Below are positions 28,300 to 37,401 of a stretch of 64,000 nucleotides of DNA, one piece after another. The notes below the pieces were generated by a model. That model was not told where the DNA came from. It did no database searches and saw only the letters and a program-made list of their open reading frames with translations. Position numbers and translations under genes: made by a program. The stretch spans positions 1 through 64,000 of the forward strand of contig CAUJCX010000039.1 of assembly GCA_963169235.1 (NCBI GenBank), given 5' to 3'. Position 1 is the first letter of the stretch; every line of letters begins with the position of its first letter. The stretch comes from Actinomycetota bacterium (GTDB lineage Bacteria; Actinomycetota; Thermoleophilia; Miltoncostaeales; Miltoncostaeaceae).

Positions 28300-29061
28300 A
28301 TGAGCATCACGCGCCGCCTGCGCTCGGCCCGCGCGCTGGCCCGCCTGGGCCGGCACGAACCGCGGGTCGCGCCGGTCGCCCTCGGCCGCGTGCCCCGCTC
28401 GGTGGCGATCATCATGGACGGCAACGGGCGCTGGGCCCGTCAGCGCGGGCTGCCGGTCGGGGCGGGGCACCGCGCGGGGGCGAAGGCCCTGAAGGAGGTC
28501 GTGCGCCGCGCCCGCGACATCGGCATCCTCGACCTGACCGTGTACTCGTTCTCCACCGAGAACTGGACGCGGCCCCAGGCCGAGGTGGACGACCTGATGC
28601 ACCTGTTCACCGAGCTGATCGAGCGCGAGCTGCCCGAGCTGATGGATGAGGGCGTGCGCATGCGCTTCATCGGCCACCGCGGCGACCTCAGCGACGCGCT
28701 GCGGGCCCGCATCGAGGAGGCCGAGGCGACGACGGCGGGCAACCCCGGCCTGCGCCTGTTCATCGCCATGAACTACGGCGGGCGCCAGGAGATCGTGGAC
28801 GCCGCCCGCCGTTTCGCCGCCGAGTGCGGTCCCGACGCGGGCATCGAGGAGTTCGGCGCCCTGATGTACGGCGACCTGCGCGACCCCGAGCTGGTCATCC
28901 GCACCAGCGGCGAGCAGCGGCTGTCGAACTTCCTGCTGTGGCAGTCGGCGTACAGCGAGCTGTGCTTCGCCGACCGCCTGTGGCCCGACTTCACGCCCGC
29001 CGACCTGGAGGCCGCGGTGGCCGAGTACGGGGGGCGTGAGCGGCGGTTCGGCGGCCGCTGA
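28300..29061 (+). CDS. uppS: Isoprenyl (undecaprenyl-type) diphosphate synthase
   Basis: A 253-residue cis-prenyltransferase that makes the polyprenyl carrier for peptidoglycan. The substrate-binding IIMDGNGRWARQRG motif is near residue 38, followed by GHRAGAK, the TVYSFSTENW segment, NYGGRQEI and the RTSGEQRLSNFLLWQSAYSE region near the C-terminus. About 30 basic residues precede the core. The stop overlaps the cdsA ATG by one base. The product chain length cannot be judged from sequence. Confidence 0.94.
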   Translation: MSITRRLRSARALARLGRHEPRVAPVALGRVPRSVAIIMDGNGRWARQRGLPVGAGHRAGAKALKEVVRRARDIGILDLTVYSFSTENWTRPQAEVDDLMHLFTELIERELPELMDEGVRMRFIGHRGDLSDALRARIEEAEATTAGNPGLRLFIAMNYGGRQEIVDAARRFAAECGPDAGIEEFGALMYGDLRDPELVIRTSGEQRLSNFLLWQSAYSELCFADRLWPDFTPADLEAAVAEYGGRERRFGGR

Positions 29062-29978
29062 TGGCGCTGCGCACTCCATGGTCGGGCCGGCGCGGGCCCG
29101 ACGACGACGACGACCTCGACGTCACCGAGGACGAGGCGCGGTACGCCATCGACGTGCCGGCGCCGCGCGGACCCCGCTTCGACCCGCAGCTGGTCTCGCG
29201 CGTGGCGGTCGCCGTGCCGGGCATCATCCTCGCCGTCGCCGTGGTCTACGGCGGCGGGCTGTGGTTCGCGGCCGCGATGGGCCTGCTGGCCTGCCTGGCC
29301 CTCTTGGAGTTCTACTCGCTGACCGCGGCCACGCGGCCCCTGCGCTGGGCCGGCTACGCCGGGGTGCTGGTGATGATCGGCATGGCCTGGGGCAACGACG
29401 CGCCGCCGTACGGCGCGCTGCACGGCCTCGCCATCGGCGCGGGGCTCGTGGCCCTGGCGGCCCTCACCATCGGCCGCGTGGAGGACATCACGGTGCGGGT
29501 GGCCACCACGTCGCTGGGGCTCGGCTACGTGGGCCTGTCGTTCGCGATGCTGATGGCGCTGCGCGAGCTGCCCCACGGGGCGGAGGCGGTGGTCAACGTG
29601 CTCGTGGGCGTGTGGGTGTTCGACACCGCGTCGTACGTGGGCGGCAAGACGTGGGGGCGCACCCCGGTCGCGCCGCGCATCTCGCCCGGCAAGACCCTCG
29701 AAGGGCTGATCGTCGGACTGGTGTGCGGGGTGCTCGCGGTGATGATCGCGGGCCTCTACATGGACTGGATCGATGCGCTCCAGTCGTTCATCCTGGGCCT
29801 CGTGATCTGCGTCACCGCGTTCATGGGCGATCTGTTCGAGTCGGCGCTGAAGCGCGACGCCGGCGCGAAGGACAGCGGGCGCCTGCTGATGGGCCACGGC
29901 GGCGTGCTCGACCGGTTCGACGCCCTGATGTTCGCGTCGGTGGCCGCGTACTTCACGACCGTTGCGCTGGTGTACTGA
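29061..29978 (+). CDS. cdsA: Phosphatidate cytidylyltransferase
   Basis: A 305-residue membrane enzyme making CDP-diacylglycerol from phosphatidate and CTP. An acidic N-terminal tail of about 50 residues is followed by about seven or eight membrane segments. The CDS signature is present near the C-terminus: ALKRDAGAKDSGRLLMGHGG, then VLDRFDAL. The usual ISPGKTLEG motif occurs near residue 210. It is directly coupled to uppS, a pairing common in bacteria. Confidence 0.93.
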   Translation: MALRTPWSGRRGPDDDDDLDVTEDEARYAIDVPAPRGPRFDPQLVSRVAVAVPGIILAVAVVYGGGLWFAAAMGLLACLALLEFYSLTAATRPLRWAGYAGVLVMIGMAWGNDAPPYGALHGLAIGAGLVALAALTIGRVEDITVRVATTSLGLGYVGLSFAMLMALRELPHGAEAVVNVLVGVWVFDTASYVGGKTWGRTPVAPRISPGKTLEGLIVGLVCGVLAVMIAGLYMDWIDALQSFILGLVICVTAFMGDLFESALKRDAGAKDSGRLLMGHGGVLDRFDALMFASVAAYFTTVALVY

Positions 29979-29989
29979 GAGAGGGACCC

Positions 29990-30343
29990 GTGCCCCTTCC
30001 CCGGCTGACCATCAGGGTGCCGATCGCCCGCAAGATGCGCGCCCCCGCGTTCTACGCGCTGGCGGCCTTGGAGGACGGGCCCCTGGAGGGCGCCGACATC
30101 CTGCGCCGCGCGGACGAGCTGTCCGGCGGGCACGTGCGGATGTCGGCGGGCACGCTGTACGGTGCGCTCGAGCGGCTCGTCGAATCCGGGAAGGTGTACG
30201 CCGGTGATTACCGCTTCGAGCATTCCCGTCCCCGCAGGGAGTACCGGCTCACGGAGTACGGCCGCGCCGTGCTGGCCGCCGAGGCCCGCCACCACCGCCC
30301 CCGCGCCCGCGAGCGGCGCCCGAAGGGCCACCCCGGCCGGTAG
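29990..30343 (+). CDS. PadR-family transcriptional regulator
   Basis: A 117-residue PadR-type winged helix protein. The pattern FYALAALEDGPLEGADILRRA, then SAGTLYGALERLVESGKV and the wing REYRLTEYGRAVL is characteristic. The basic tail (after about residue 100) is short, so this is the small PadR form without a long C-terminal dimer helix. The start is GTG 29990; an ATG at 30034 is possible. It is followed nine bases later by a membrane protein gene, the usual target and partner arrangement for this type. Confidence 0.85.
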   Translation: MPLPRLTIRVPIARKMRAPAFYALAALEDGPLEGADILRRADELSGGHVRMSAGTLYGALERLVESGKVYAGDYRFEHSRPRREYRLTEYGRAVLAAEARHHRPRARERRPKGHPGR

Positions 30344-30352
30344 CGCCCTCCC

Positions 30353-31312
30353 ATGAGGCGCCGGGAGCGCATCTTCCGCCTGGTCGGGGCCCTGGCATTC
30401 CCGCGCGAGTGGTGGCGCCGCCACGGCGGCGAGGTGACCGACACCGCGCTGCGCTCGCCCGCCCCCGGCAAGGAGCTGGCCGGGCTCGTGCCCGCCGGGC
30501 TGTCGGTGCGCACGCGCGGGTACGGCACCAACGCGCGTGGCGAGGGCTGGGTGGTGGACGGCGCGCGGTTCGGCGTGCTGGTGGCCCTGGTGGTGGGCTT
30601 CGCGGCCTGCCAGGGGGTGGCGTACACCGAGCCGTCCCGCCTGGCGAACACCAGCCTCGCGCGGTTCGTGGTGGACTTCGCGTGGCTGGCGGCCATCGTG
30701 GCGGTGGGGCGGCGGCGCGACACGCTGGGCGCCGTGATGCTGAGCGTGCCGGCCGCGCTGGCCACCGTGATCGGCACCGCCGCCACCATCCGGGCCGTCG
30801 ACTCCCCGCTGCGCGACCCGCCGGCCGCGTCGCTGCCGTGGCTCAGCCTGATGCTGTGGACCGGCGTCGCGGCGCTGTTGATCCTGCGCGTGTGGAGCCG
30901 CGGCGTCGTCCGCCGCAGCGGCTCCGTGTGGTGGATCGCGGCCCCGTTCGTGCTGATCGGGCTGATGTGGCTGGGCGGGCTGCCCGTCGATGCGGCCGAC
31001 CGGGACGTGGAGCGCCAGGTGGCGATCCTCGCCGCGATGGGACTGTTCGCGCTCATCGGCTTCGTGCGGCTGTGGCGCGATCCCAGCTGGGCCGTCGCGG
31101 CGGGCCTGGCGTTCGCGGCCCACGGCGTCGGCACGGTGGCGTGGACGGCGGGCCGCCTGGGCGACGGCGGCGCCACCGTGCTGGCGGTGGACGCGCTCGG
31201 GGTCATCGCGACGTGGAGCGCGGCGGCGCTGGCACCGCGCATCGTGGTGGCCACGCCCGGCGTGCCGGACCGTCGCGCGGCGGCGGCATCCGACGACGAG
31301 ACGCGCCGGTAG
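30353..31312 (+). CDS. PadR-linked multi-pass membrane protein
   Basis: A 319-residue protein with a cytosolic N-terminus containing a FPREWWRRHGGEVTDTAL element, like the short YPRRWRxRYGDE motif that begins many PadR-associated membrane proteins. It has about seven or eight hydrophobic segments (first about residues 75-92, last about 270-300). No transport or enzymatic motif is visible. Its promoter is probably that of the PadR gene. Function unknown; perhaps membrane stress sensing or transport. Confidence 0.7.
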   Translation: MRRRERIFRLVGALAFPREWWRRHGGEVTDTALRSPAPGKELAGLVPAGLSVRTRGYGTNARGEGWVVDGARFGVLVALVVGFAACQGVAYTEPSRLANTSLARFVVDFAWLAAIVAVGRRRDTLGAVMLSVPAALATVIGTAATIRAVDSPLRDPPAASLPWLSLMLWTGVAALLILRVWSRGVVRRSGSVWWIAAPFVLIGLMWLGGLPVDAADRDVERQVAILAAMGLFALIGFVRLWRDPSWAVAAGLAFAAHGVGTVAWTAGRLGDGGATVLAVDALGVIATWSAAALAPRIVVATPGVPDRRAAAASDDETRR

Positions 31313-31358
31313 GCACGGGCCGACCTCAGGCGGCGGCCGCCGGGGGTACGATGGCGGC

Positions 31359-32399
31359 ATGAACATCGACCTGCTGCGAGAACTGTGCGCCACGCCCGGC
31401 GCCCCCGGCCACGAGGACCCCATCCGCCGCGTCGCCGCGCGCGAGCTGGAGGCCGTCTGCGACGACGTCCAGGTGGACCCGGTCGGCAACCTCATCGCCC
31501 GCAAAGCGCCCACCGGCAAGGGCCGCTCGCGGCCCAAGCTGATGCTGTGCGCGCACCTGGACGAGATCTCGTTCATGGTGCAGCACATCGAGGACACGGG
31601 CTTCCTGCGGGTGATCCCGCTGGGGGGCTTCGACCCCAAGACGCTCACCGCGCAGCGGGTCACCGTGCACGGCCGCCAGGACCTGCTGGGCGTGTTCGGC
31701 GGCAAGGCCATCCACCTCATGAGCGACGAGGAGAAGAAGAAGCCGCTCAAGATCGAGGACTACTTCATCGACGTCGGCCTGCCCGCCGACCGCGTGAAGG
31801 AGCTGGTGCGGGTGGGCGACGTGGTCACCCGGCAGGGCGAGATCACGCCGATGGGCGACCTGGTCACCGGCAAGAGCCTCGACAACCGCGCGGGCCTGTA
31901 CGTGATGATCGAGGCGATGAAGGCGCTGGGCAAGCACAACTGCGAGGTGTTCGCGGTGGGCGCGGCCCAGGAGGAGGTGGGGTGCCGCGGCGCCCGCGTC
32001 GCCACCGCCCGGGTGCGGCCCGACATCGGCCTGGCCATCGACATCACGCTGGCCAACGACGGGCCCGGCGTGCCGCCGTACCAGCGCGTCAGCGCCATCG
32101 GGGCGGGCGCGGCGATCAAGGTGTTCGACGGCGGCGTGATCGTGCCCACGTCGGTCATCGACCACCTCACCAAGGTCGCGGACAAGCGCGGCATCCCGCA
32201 CCAGCTGGAGGTGCTGCCCCGCGGCGGCACCGACACCCGTGAGCTGCAGCTGTCGGGCGACGGGGCGCTGGCGGGGTGCGTGTCGATCCCCACGCGCTAC
32301 GTGCACCAGTCGGTCGAGACGCTCGACCCCGCCGACCTCGACGCGTGCGTGGCGCTGACCGCGGCGTTCTGCGAGACCGCGCACACGCTGGTGAAGTAG
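31359..32399 (+). CDS. M42-family aminopeptidase
   Basis: A 346-residue dinuclear-metal aminopeptidase of the M42 (TET/glutamyl aminopeptidase) family. Expected metal and catalytic residues are seen: H in CAHLDEISFMV, D in KSLDNRAG, the catalytic EE in AAQEEVGCRGA, D in LAIDITLAND and H in RYVHQSVET. Members form dodecameric tetrahedral complexes that trim peptides from proteasome-like degradation. The ATG at 31359 gives the family's normal start. It runs as a single gene, probably its own unit. Confidence 0.9.
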   Translation: MNIDLLRELCATPGAPGHEDPIRRVAARELEAVCDDVQVDPVGNLIARKAPTGKGRSRPKLMLCAHLDEISFMVQHIEDTGFLRVIPLGGFDPKTLTAQRVTVHGRQDLLGVFGGKAIHLMSDEEKKKPLKIEDYFIDVGLPADRVKELVRVGDVVTRQGEITPMGDLVTGKSLDNRAGLYVMIEAMKALGKHNCEVFAVGAAQEEVGCRGARVATARVRPDIGLAIDITLANDGPGVPPYQRVSAIGAGAAIKVFDGGVIVPTSVIDHLTKVADKRGIPHQLEVLPRGGTDTRELQLSGDGALAGCVSIPTRYVHQSVETLDPADLDACVALTAAFCETAHTLVK

Positions 32400-32420
32400 A
32401 CCGCACCCGACGAGAGGGCG

Positions 32421-33080
32421 ATGGCGATGGGCGACTCACCCGTGCACCACTACGACGGCACCGACCTCGACGTGACGTGGGACAAGCGCCTGTGCATCCA
32501 CGCGGCCGAGTGCCTGCGCACGGCCCCGGGCGCGTTCGACGTGTCGCGCAAGCCCTGGGTGCTGCCCGACGGCGACGACGCGGCGCGGGTGCGCGAGGCC
32601 GTCGCGCGCTGCCCGTCCGGGGCGCTGGCCTTCGTGGCGAAGGACGGCCCGCCCGAGACGCCCGACGTCGCACCCACCGTGCGGGTGCGGGCGGACGGCC
32701 CCCTGGAGCTGCGCGGCGCGCTGCACATCGCCGGCGCCCCCGCCGACTCGCCGGGCCTCGCGCTGCGCGCCACGCTGTGCCGCTGCGGGCAGTCGGCCGC
32801 GAAGCCCTACTGCGACAACAGCCACAAGGAGGCGGGCTTCACCGACCCGGGCGCCGTGGAGGGCCCGGGGCCGGGCGGGGGGGACGCGGGCGAGCTGACC
32901 GTGCGGCCCGCGGCGAACGGCCCGCTGCTGGTGACGGGAGAGGTCACGGTGGTGGCCGACGACGGCGCCGCGACGTGGCGGGGCGCGAAGGCCGCGCTGT
33001 GCCGCTGCGGGCAGTCGGCCAGCAAGCCGTTCTGCGACGGCAGCCACGCGCGGGTGGGGTTCACGGCACCCGGCGCCTGA
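32421..33080 (+). CDS. Three-cluster CDGSH-type iron-sulfur protein
   Basis: A 219-residue soluble protein with three iron-sulfur modules. The N-terminal YjdI-like 4Fe-4S mono-cluster domain (about residues 10-75) has the LCIHAAECLRTAPGAFD and ARCPSGAL cysteines. Two CDGSH domains follow, near residues 115-135 and 195-215, each showing CRCGQSA-KP-CD-SH (YCDNSH in the first, FCDGSH in the second), which bind 2Fe-2S clusters through three Cys and one His. Such proteins are considered redox or iron-sulfur transfer proteins. Adjacent genes give no further clue. Confidence 0.88.
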   Translation: MAMGDSPVHHYDGTDLDVTWDKRLCIHAAECLRTAPGAFDVSRKPWVLPDGDDAARVREAVARCPSGALAFVAKDGPPETPDVAPTVRVRADGPLELRGALHIAGAPADSPGLALRATLCRCGQSAAKPYCDNSHKEAGFTDPGAVEGPGPGGGDAGELTVRPAANGPLLVTGEVTVVADDGAATWRGAKAALCRCGQSASKPFCDGSHARVGFTAPGA

Positions 33081-33163
33081 CCGGGGAGCCTGCGGGCGTG
33101 ATGACGTCGCGCGCAGGGGAGGGGCGGGTCGCGTCGGCCCACCCCTCCCGGTACCCGCCCCGC

Positions 33164-33553
33164 TCAGGCGATGGCGGCTCCGTGCCGCAGCCGCAGGTCC
33201 GTCATCCTGACGCGGAACCTGCCGCAGCGCAGCTCGATCGGCTCGCCGCAGATCGTGGCGCTCGAGATCAGCGTCTCACCCTCCCGGAGCCCGGACGTTC
33301 CCTCCAGTCGCGATTGCGCCGTCTCGACGATGTAGAGGCCGGCCTGGCTGAGGTCGTGCACCGACAGGTGCCGCACCGTCCTGTCCTCGATGTGCAGCAA
33401 CCCGAAGATCGCCCGCTCGTAGATGTCGATGAAGTCCGTCACGAGCCGCCCCGCCACGTGGGCGAGGCCGCGCCGCACCACGAACGCCTGGACGCCACGC
33501 GGTGGCACGTCCGAGTGTCCGCAGCAGTCTTCGGTGGTCAGGGAGCTGGTCAC
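33164..33553 (-). CDS. Small soluble protein of unknown function
   Basis: A 129-residue protein starting with GTG, preceded on the minus strand by a good GAGAGGAG site. It is rich in Arg, Leu and Val, with a CC pair near the start (EDCCGHS) and two more cysteines later. The middle (DFIDIYERAIFGLLHIEDRTVRHLSVHDLSQAG) could form a helix plus strands. I do not recognise the family. The neighbours are convergent or far, and the gene follows hyuB on the same strand after a 370-base gap. It may be independent. Confidence 0.55.
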   Translation of the reverse strand: MTSSLTTEDCCGHSDVPPRGVQAFVVRRGLAHVAGRLVTDFIDIYERAIFGLLHIEDRTVRHLSVHDLSQAGLYIVETAQSRLEGTSGLREGETLISSATICGEPIELRCGRFRVRMTDLRLRHGAAIA

Positions 33554-33923
33554 TTCTCACTCCTCTCGTTGACCGAGATTGAGACGGACGGCGGGTGCCG
33601 TCCGCTGGCCACAGCCGGCGATGGGAGGTGGTCGTTCCCCCCACCGATCGTGGGTGTGCAGGGACAACCGCTCGGAGATGCCGAGCGGGTACTACCGGGT
33701 GGTTCCCGACGCGCGGGGCGTCAGCGGGTGGTGAGACCCCTCCGGGCGCGCACCGAAGGCTCGATCAGGCGGCGTGGTGCGGCACCGGAGAGCGGGAGGT
33801 ACGAGATACGCATGCGAAAAAATTAGGGGGCGTACGCGTGTTCGGCAAGGTATATACGTCGTCACGATGGCCCGCGCGCCGAGGCTGACGGCGGATTCTG
33901 GCGAAATAGCGGCGATGCGCTGC
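33554..33923. other. Intergenic region between hyuB and a small unknown gene
   Basis: A 370-base gap without a convincing gene. It contains a perfect stem-loop (33668-33688), an AT-rich patch near 33811-33830 including a run of A bases (T on the minus strand, the hyuB transcript direction), and a TATATAC stretch near 33850. The T run could belong to a hyuB terminator, but I see no stem directly before it. Confidence 0.5.
33668..33688. terminator. Perfect stem-loop upstream of the small unknown gene
   Basis: CCGCTCGG (33668-33675) and CCGAGCGG (33681-33688) pair perfectly around a five-base loop. It lies between hyuB and the 33553 gene, both on the minus strand, so it may end the hyuB message or act in a leader. 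Confidence 0.45.
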
Positions 33924-35441
33924 TCAGGCAGCGCCCCAGCCGCCGCCTCCCGGGCTGCGCAGCGTGATGACATCGCCCGCCCGTAGGAACCCGCGCCACT
34001 TGCCCGGCACCGGGGCCCCGTTGACCAGGTTCTCGCCGGGGGCCCCGTCCTCGCCTCCGCGCGCGCCCCGCGGTCCGTGGAGCCGGCGCTCCGCGATGAT
34101 CGACGCCTCCGCGTCGGCCAGCACCCGTATGACCCGCTCGACCCCGTCGCCGCCGCGGTGGCGCCCCGCACCCCCGGTGCCGCGCCGGATGCGGTACGCC
34201 TCGACCCGCAGCGGGAACGCGGCCTCCAGCATCTCCACCGGCGTGTTGAGCGTGTTGCTCATGGCCACGTGCACGGCGTCGGGGCCGTCGTCGCCGGGGG
34301 AGGCCCCCTGGCCGCCCGCCATGGTCTCGTAGTACGTGAAGCCCGCACCGCCGATGGTGAGATTGTTCATGGTGCCCTGCCCCTGCGCGGGCACGTCCAC
34401 GGCGCCGCCGACGGCGGAGAACACGGCGTCCACGATGCGGCTGGAGGTCTCCACGTTGCCCGCGGCGACGGCGGACGGCGGGCGGGCGTTGACCAGGCAT
34501 CCCGCGGGGGCGGTGATGGAGACCGGGGCGAACGCCCCCGCCGAGGCGGGGATGTCGGGGTCGGTGACGGCGCGCACCACGAAGTAGACGGCCGAGCGGG
34601 TGACCGCCAGCGGGCAGTTCATGTTGCCTGCGCCGGCGGGGGACGTGCCGGCGAAGTCCACGTCCATCGTCTCGCCGGCGATGCGGACGCTCACCGCGAT
34701 GACCAGGGGGCCGTCGCCGACGCCGTCGCCCTCCAGCTCCTCCCGGGCCTGGTACTCCCCGTCGGGCAGCGCCGCGATGGCCGCCCGCGTGCGCCGTTCG
34801 CCGTACTCCAGCAGGGCACCCAGCGCGTCCACGGCGGTGCGGGCCCCGTGCCGGGCGATCACGTCGGCGGCGCGGGCGTCGGCCACGCGGTGGCACGCCA
34901 GCTGCGCGCGCAGGTCGCCGTGGCGCTCGGCCGGCGTGCGGCTGTTGGCCAGGATGATCGCGAGGATGTCGTCGTCGAGCACCCCGTCGCGCACCAGGCG
35001 CACCGGGGGCAGCACCAGGCCCTCCTGCACCAGCTCCCGCGACCCCGCCGGCATGCTCCCCGGCGCCATGCCCCCCACGTCGGCATGGTGGGCGCGGCTG
35101 ACGGCGAACCCGACGTGCGCGCCGTCGTGGTACAGCGGGCTCACCAGCGTCAGGTCGGGCAGGTGCGTGCCGCCCGCGTACGGGTCGTTGACGATCCAGA
35201 CGTCGCCGGGGCGCACGCCGCGGGCCGCGACGGCGGCCACCGCCTCGGGCATCGCCCCCAGGTGCACGGGGATCGTGGCGGCCTGCACCACCATGCGACC
35301 GGCGGCGTCGAACACGGCCGTGCTGCAGTCGCGCCGCTCGGTGATGTTGGGGCTGTGCGCGCTGGCCACCAGCGACGCCTCCATCTCCTCCGCGACGGCC
35401 CGCCACGCGTTGGCCATCACCTGCAGCGTCACCGGGTCCAT
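33924..35441 (-). CDS. hyuB: Hydantoinase B / oxoprolinase-type subunit
   Basis: A 505-residue HyuB-family subunit. Diagnostic features are MDPVTLQVMANAWRAVAEEM at the N-terminus, SPNITERRDCS, AATIPVHLGAMPEAV, NDPYAGGTHLPDLTL, SRAHHADVGGMAPGSMP and the C-terminal GGGGWGA. The class hydrolyses cyclic imides or amides with ATP (hydantoins, 5-oxoproline) or carboxylates ketones as in acetone carboxylase relatives; the substrate is not predictable here. The ATG overlaps the hyuA stop. It would act as a heterodimer or heterooligomer with HyuA. Confidence 0.9.
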   Translation of the reverse strand: MDPVTLQVMANAWRAVAEEMEASLVASAHSPNITERRDCSTAVFDAAGRMVVQAATIPVHLGAMPEAVAAVAARGVRPGDVWIVNDPYAGGTHLPDLTLVSPLYHDGAHVGFAVSRAHHADVGGMAPGSMPAGSRELVQEGLVLPPVRLVRDGVLDDDILAIILANSRTPAERHGDLRAQLACHRVADARAADVIARHGARTAVDALGALLEYGERRTRAAIAALPDGEYQAREELEGDGVGDGPLVIAVSVRIAGETMDVDFAGTSPAGAGNMNCPLAVTRSAVYFVVRAVTDPDIPASAGAFAPVSITAPAGCLVNARPPSAVAAGNVETSSRIVDAVFSAVGGAVDVPAQGQGTMNNLTIGGAGFTYYETMAGGQGASPGDDGPDAVHVAMSNTLNTPVEMLEAAFPLRVEAYRIRRGTGGAGRHRGGDGVERVIRVLADAEASIIAERRLHGPRGARGGEDGAPGENLVNGAPVPGKWRGFLRAGDVITLRSPGGGGWGAA

Positions 35442-37366
35442 CACGTCGCCTCCGCCGTCGCGACGATGTCGCCGGACGCCCGGCGCGCCGCCGTCCACCC
35501 CTCGGGGAGCCAGAACGTGCTGCCGTCACCGGCCACGGCGACGGGGCCGGTGAGCCGGTCGGTGCCCGCGTCCGGCGACACGGGGGCGGCGGGTCCGGGC
35601 TCCTCCGCCGACGCCTCCACCGACAGGGCCCGCACCGGGCTGCCGGGGCGCTCGTCGCCGTGCTGGCGCGCGTGGGCGCGATGGAACGCGGCGGCCAGGG
35701 CGGCGTCGCCCCCGGCGGGGTCCCAGTCGACGACGAGCTCGTGCCGCTGCCCCTCGTAGCGGCACGCCGCGCGGAATGTCAGCACCGGCTCACGCATGCC
35801 GTCGGCGAGTCCGGCGGCCAGCTCCCGGGCCGTGCGGCTGACCTCGTCGCCGTCGGCGACCAGGCGGTCGACGGACGCCATCCGGTCGCGTCGCCGTCCC
35901 GCCAGCACCAGGCCCAGGGCGGCCATCGCCCCGGCCGCGGCGGGAGCCCACACGGTGCGGGCCCCCACGATGGCCGCCACGTCGCACCCGTGCAGCGGGC
36001 CCGCGCCGCCGAACGCCACCAGCGTCGCCTGCCGGGGATCGACGCCGCGCTCGACGCTCACTCGCCGCACCGCGCGCGCCATCTCGTGGTTGGCCACCCG
36101 TACGATGCCCTCCGCGCAGGCCTCCACGGTGATGCCCAGCGCCTGGGCGAGCCCCGCCACGGCCCGCCGGGCCGCGTCCGCGTCCAGCCGCACCCCTCCC
36201 GCCAGCGGGGTGCCGGCGTCCAGGCGTCCCAGCACGACGTTGGCGTCGGTGACGGTGGGGCGTGCGCCGCCGCGCCCGTACGCGGCGGGTCCGGGCACGG
36301 CGCCGGCGCTCTCGGGTCCCACGCGCAGCGCGCCGCCGCTGTCGGCCCACGCGATGCTGCCGCCGCCCGCCGAGACGGTGACGATGTCGAGCATGGGCAG
36401 GTGGAGGGGGCGCCCCGCGATCTCCGAGCGCTGCGTGCGCCCCGGGGCCCCGTCCTCCACCAGCGCCACGTCGCACGACGTCCCGCCCATGTCGAACGTG
36501 ATCGCCCGCGGCGCCTCCCCACCGGCCAGGCGGGCGGCCCCGACGACGCCGCCGGCGGGTCCCGACAGCACGGTGCGCGATGCGTGCGCCGCGGCGGTGG
36601 CGGCATCCGTGAGGCCGCCGGACGACTGCATCACCTCCAGCGTGGGCAGGCCCGCGTCCCCGAGGCGCGCTCCCAGCGCGCCGAGATAGCGGCGCATCAG
36701 GGGGTTGAGGTACGCGTCCACGACGGTGGTGGCCGCCCGCTCGTACTCCCTGACCGCGGGCAGCACCTCGTGCGACGTGCTCACGTGCACGCCGGGCAGC
36801 GCGGCGCGCAGGGCGTCGGCCAGGCGGCGCTCGTGCGCGGCGTGCCGGTAGGCGTGCAGCAGGCACACGGCCACGGTGGCCACGCCCATGTCGCGCACCC
36901 GGCGCACCACGTCGGCGACGGCGGCGTCGGTGAGCGGCACCCGCACGCCCGCCGCGTCGCAACGCTCGGCCGCCTCCACCACGCGCTCGCGCGGGACGAG
37001 GGGTGGGGGGTGGGCGGCCGACAGGCGGTACAGGTGCGCCCGGTCCTGGCGGCGCAGCTCCAGCAGGTCGCCGAACCCCTGCGTCACGACCAGCGCGGTG
37101 TCGGCCCCGCGGCCCTCCAAGAGCGCGTTGGTGCCCACCGTCATGCCGTGCGCGAAGCGGGCCACGTCGCGGTGCCTGAGCCCGGCGCGCTCGAGCACCG
37201 CGTCGACGGCCTCGAGCACGCCGCGGCTCTGGTCGTCGGGGGTGGTGGGCACCTTGGCGAGCGTCACGGAGCGCCCGGGCACCAGGGCCACGGCGTCCGT
37301 GAACGTGCCGCCGACGTCCACGCCCACCAGTACGGGGCCGGTGTCGGTGCCGTCGGTGCCTATCAT
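35441..37366 (-). CDS. hyuA: Hydantoinase A / oxoprolinase-type ATPase subunit
   Basis: A 641-residue ATP-binding subunit of the HyuA/oxoprolinase family. The VGVDVGGTFTDAVAL phosphate-binding motif is near residue 14, followed by HGMTVGTNALLEGRG, the SGPAGGVVGAA and FDMGGTSCDVALV segments, VSAGGGSIAWAD and AFGGAGPLHGCDVA, all diagnostic. The ATG at 37366 starts the conserved core within 12 residues. It is transcribed divergently from a secreted-protein gene with only 35 bases between starts. No dedicated transporter or regulator lies next to it. Confidence 0.9.
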   Translation of the reverse strand: MIGTDGTDTGPVLVGVDVGGTFTDAVALVPGRSVTLAKVPTTPDDQSRGVLEAVDAVLERAGLRHRDVARFAHGMTVGTNALLEGRGADTALVVTQGFGDLLELRRQDRAHLYRLSAAHPPPLVPRERVVEAAERCDAAGVRVPLTDAAVADVVRRVRDMGVATVAVCLLHAYRHAAHERRLADALRAALPGVHVSTSHEVLPAVREYERAATTVVDAYLNPLMRRYLGALGARLGDAGLPTLEVMQSSGGLTDAATAAAHASRTVLSGPAGGVVGAARLAGGEAPRAITFDMGGTSCDVALVEDGAPGRTQRSEIAGRPLHLPMLDIVTVSAGGGSIAWADSGGALRVGPESAGAVPGPAAYGRGGARPTVTDANVVLGRLDAGTPLAGGVRLDADAARRAVAGLAQALGITVEACAEGIVRVANHEMARAVRRVSVERGVDPRQATLVAFGGAGPLHGCDVAAIVGARTVWAPAAAGAMAALGLVLAGRRRDRMASVDRLVADGDEVSRTARELAAGLADGMREPVLTFRAACRYEGQRHELVVDWDPAGGDAALAAAFHRAHARQHGDERPGSPVRALSVEASAEEPGPAAPVSPDAGTDRLTGPVAVAGDGSTFWLPEGWTAARRASGDIVATAEAT

Positions 37367-37401
37367 GCGTCGCTCATGCCGATGATCCCGCACACGCCCG
37401 C

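Noticed and set aside
33595-33888. A 97-residue frame in the gap next to hyuB
   Set aside because: Composition like random GC-rich sequence, no start signal and no similarity that I recognise.
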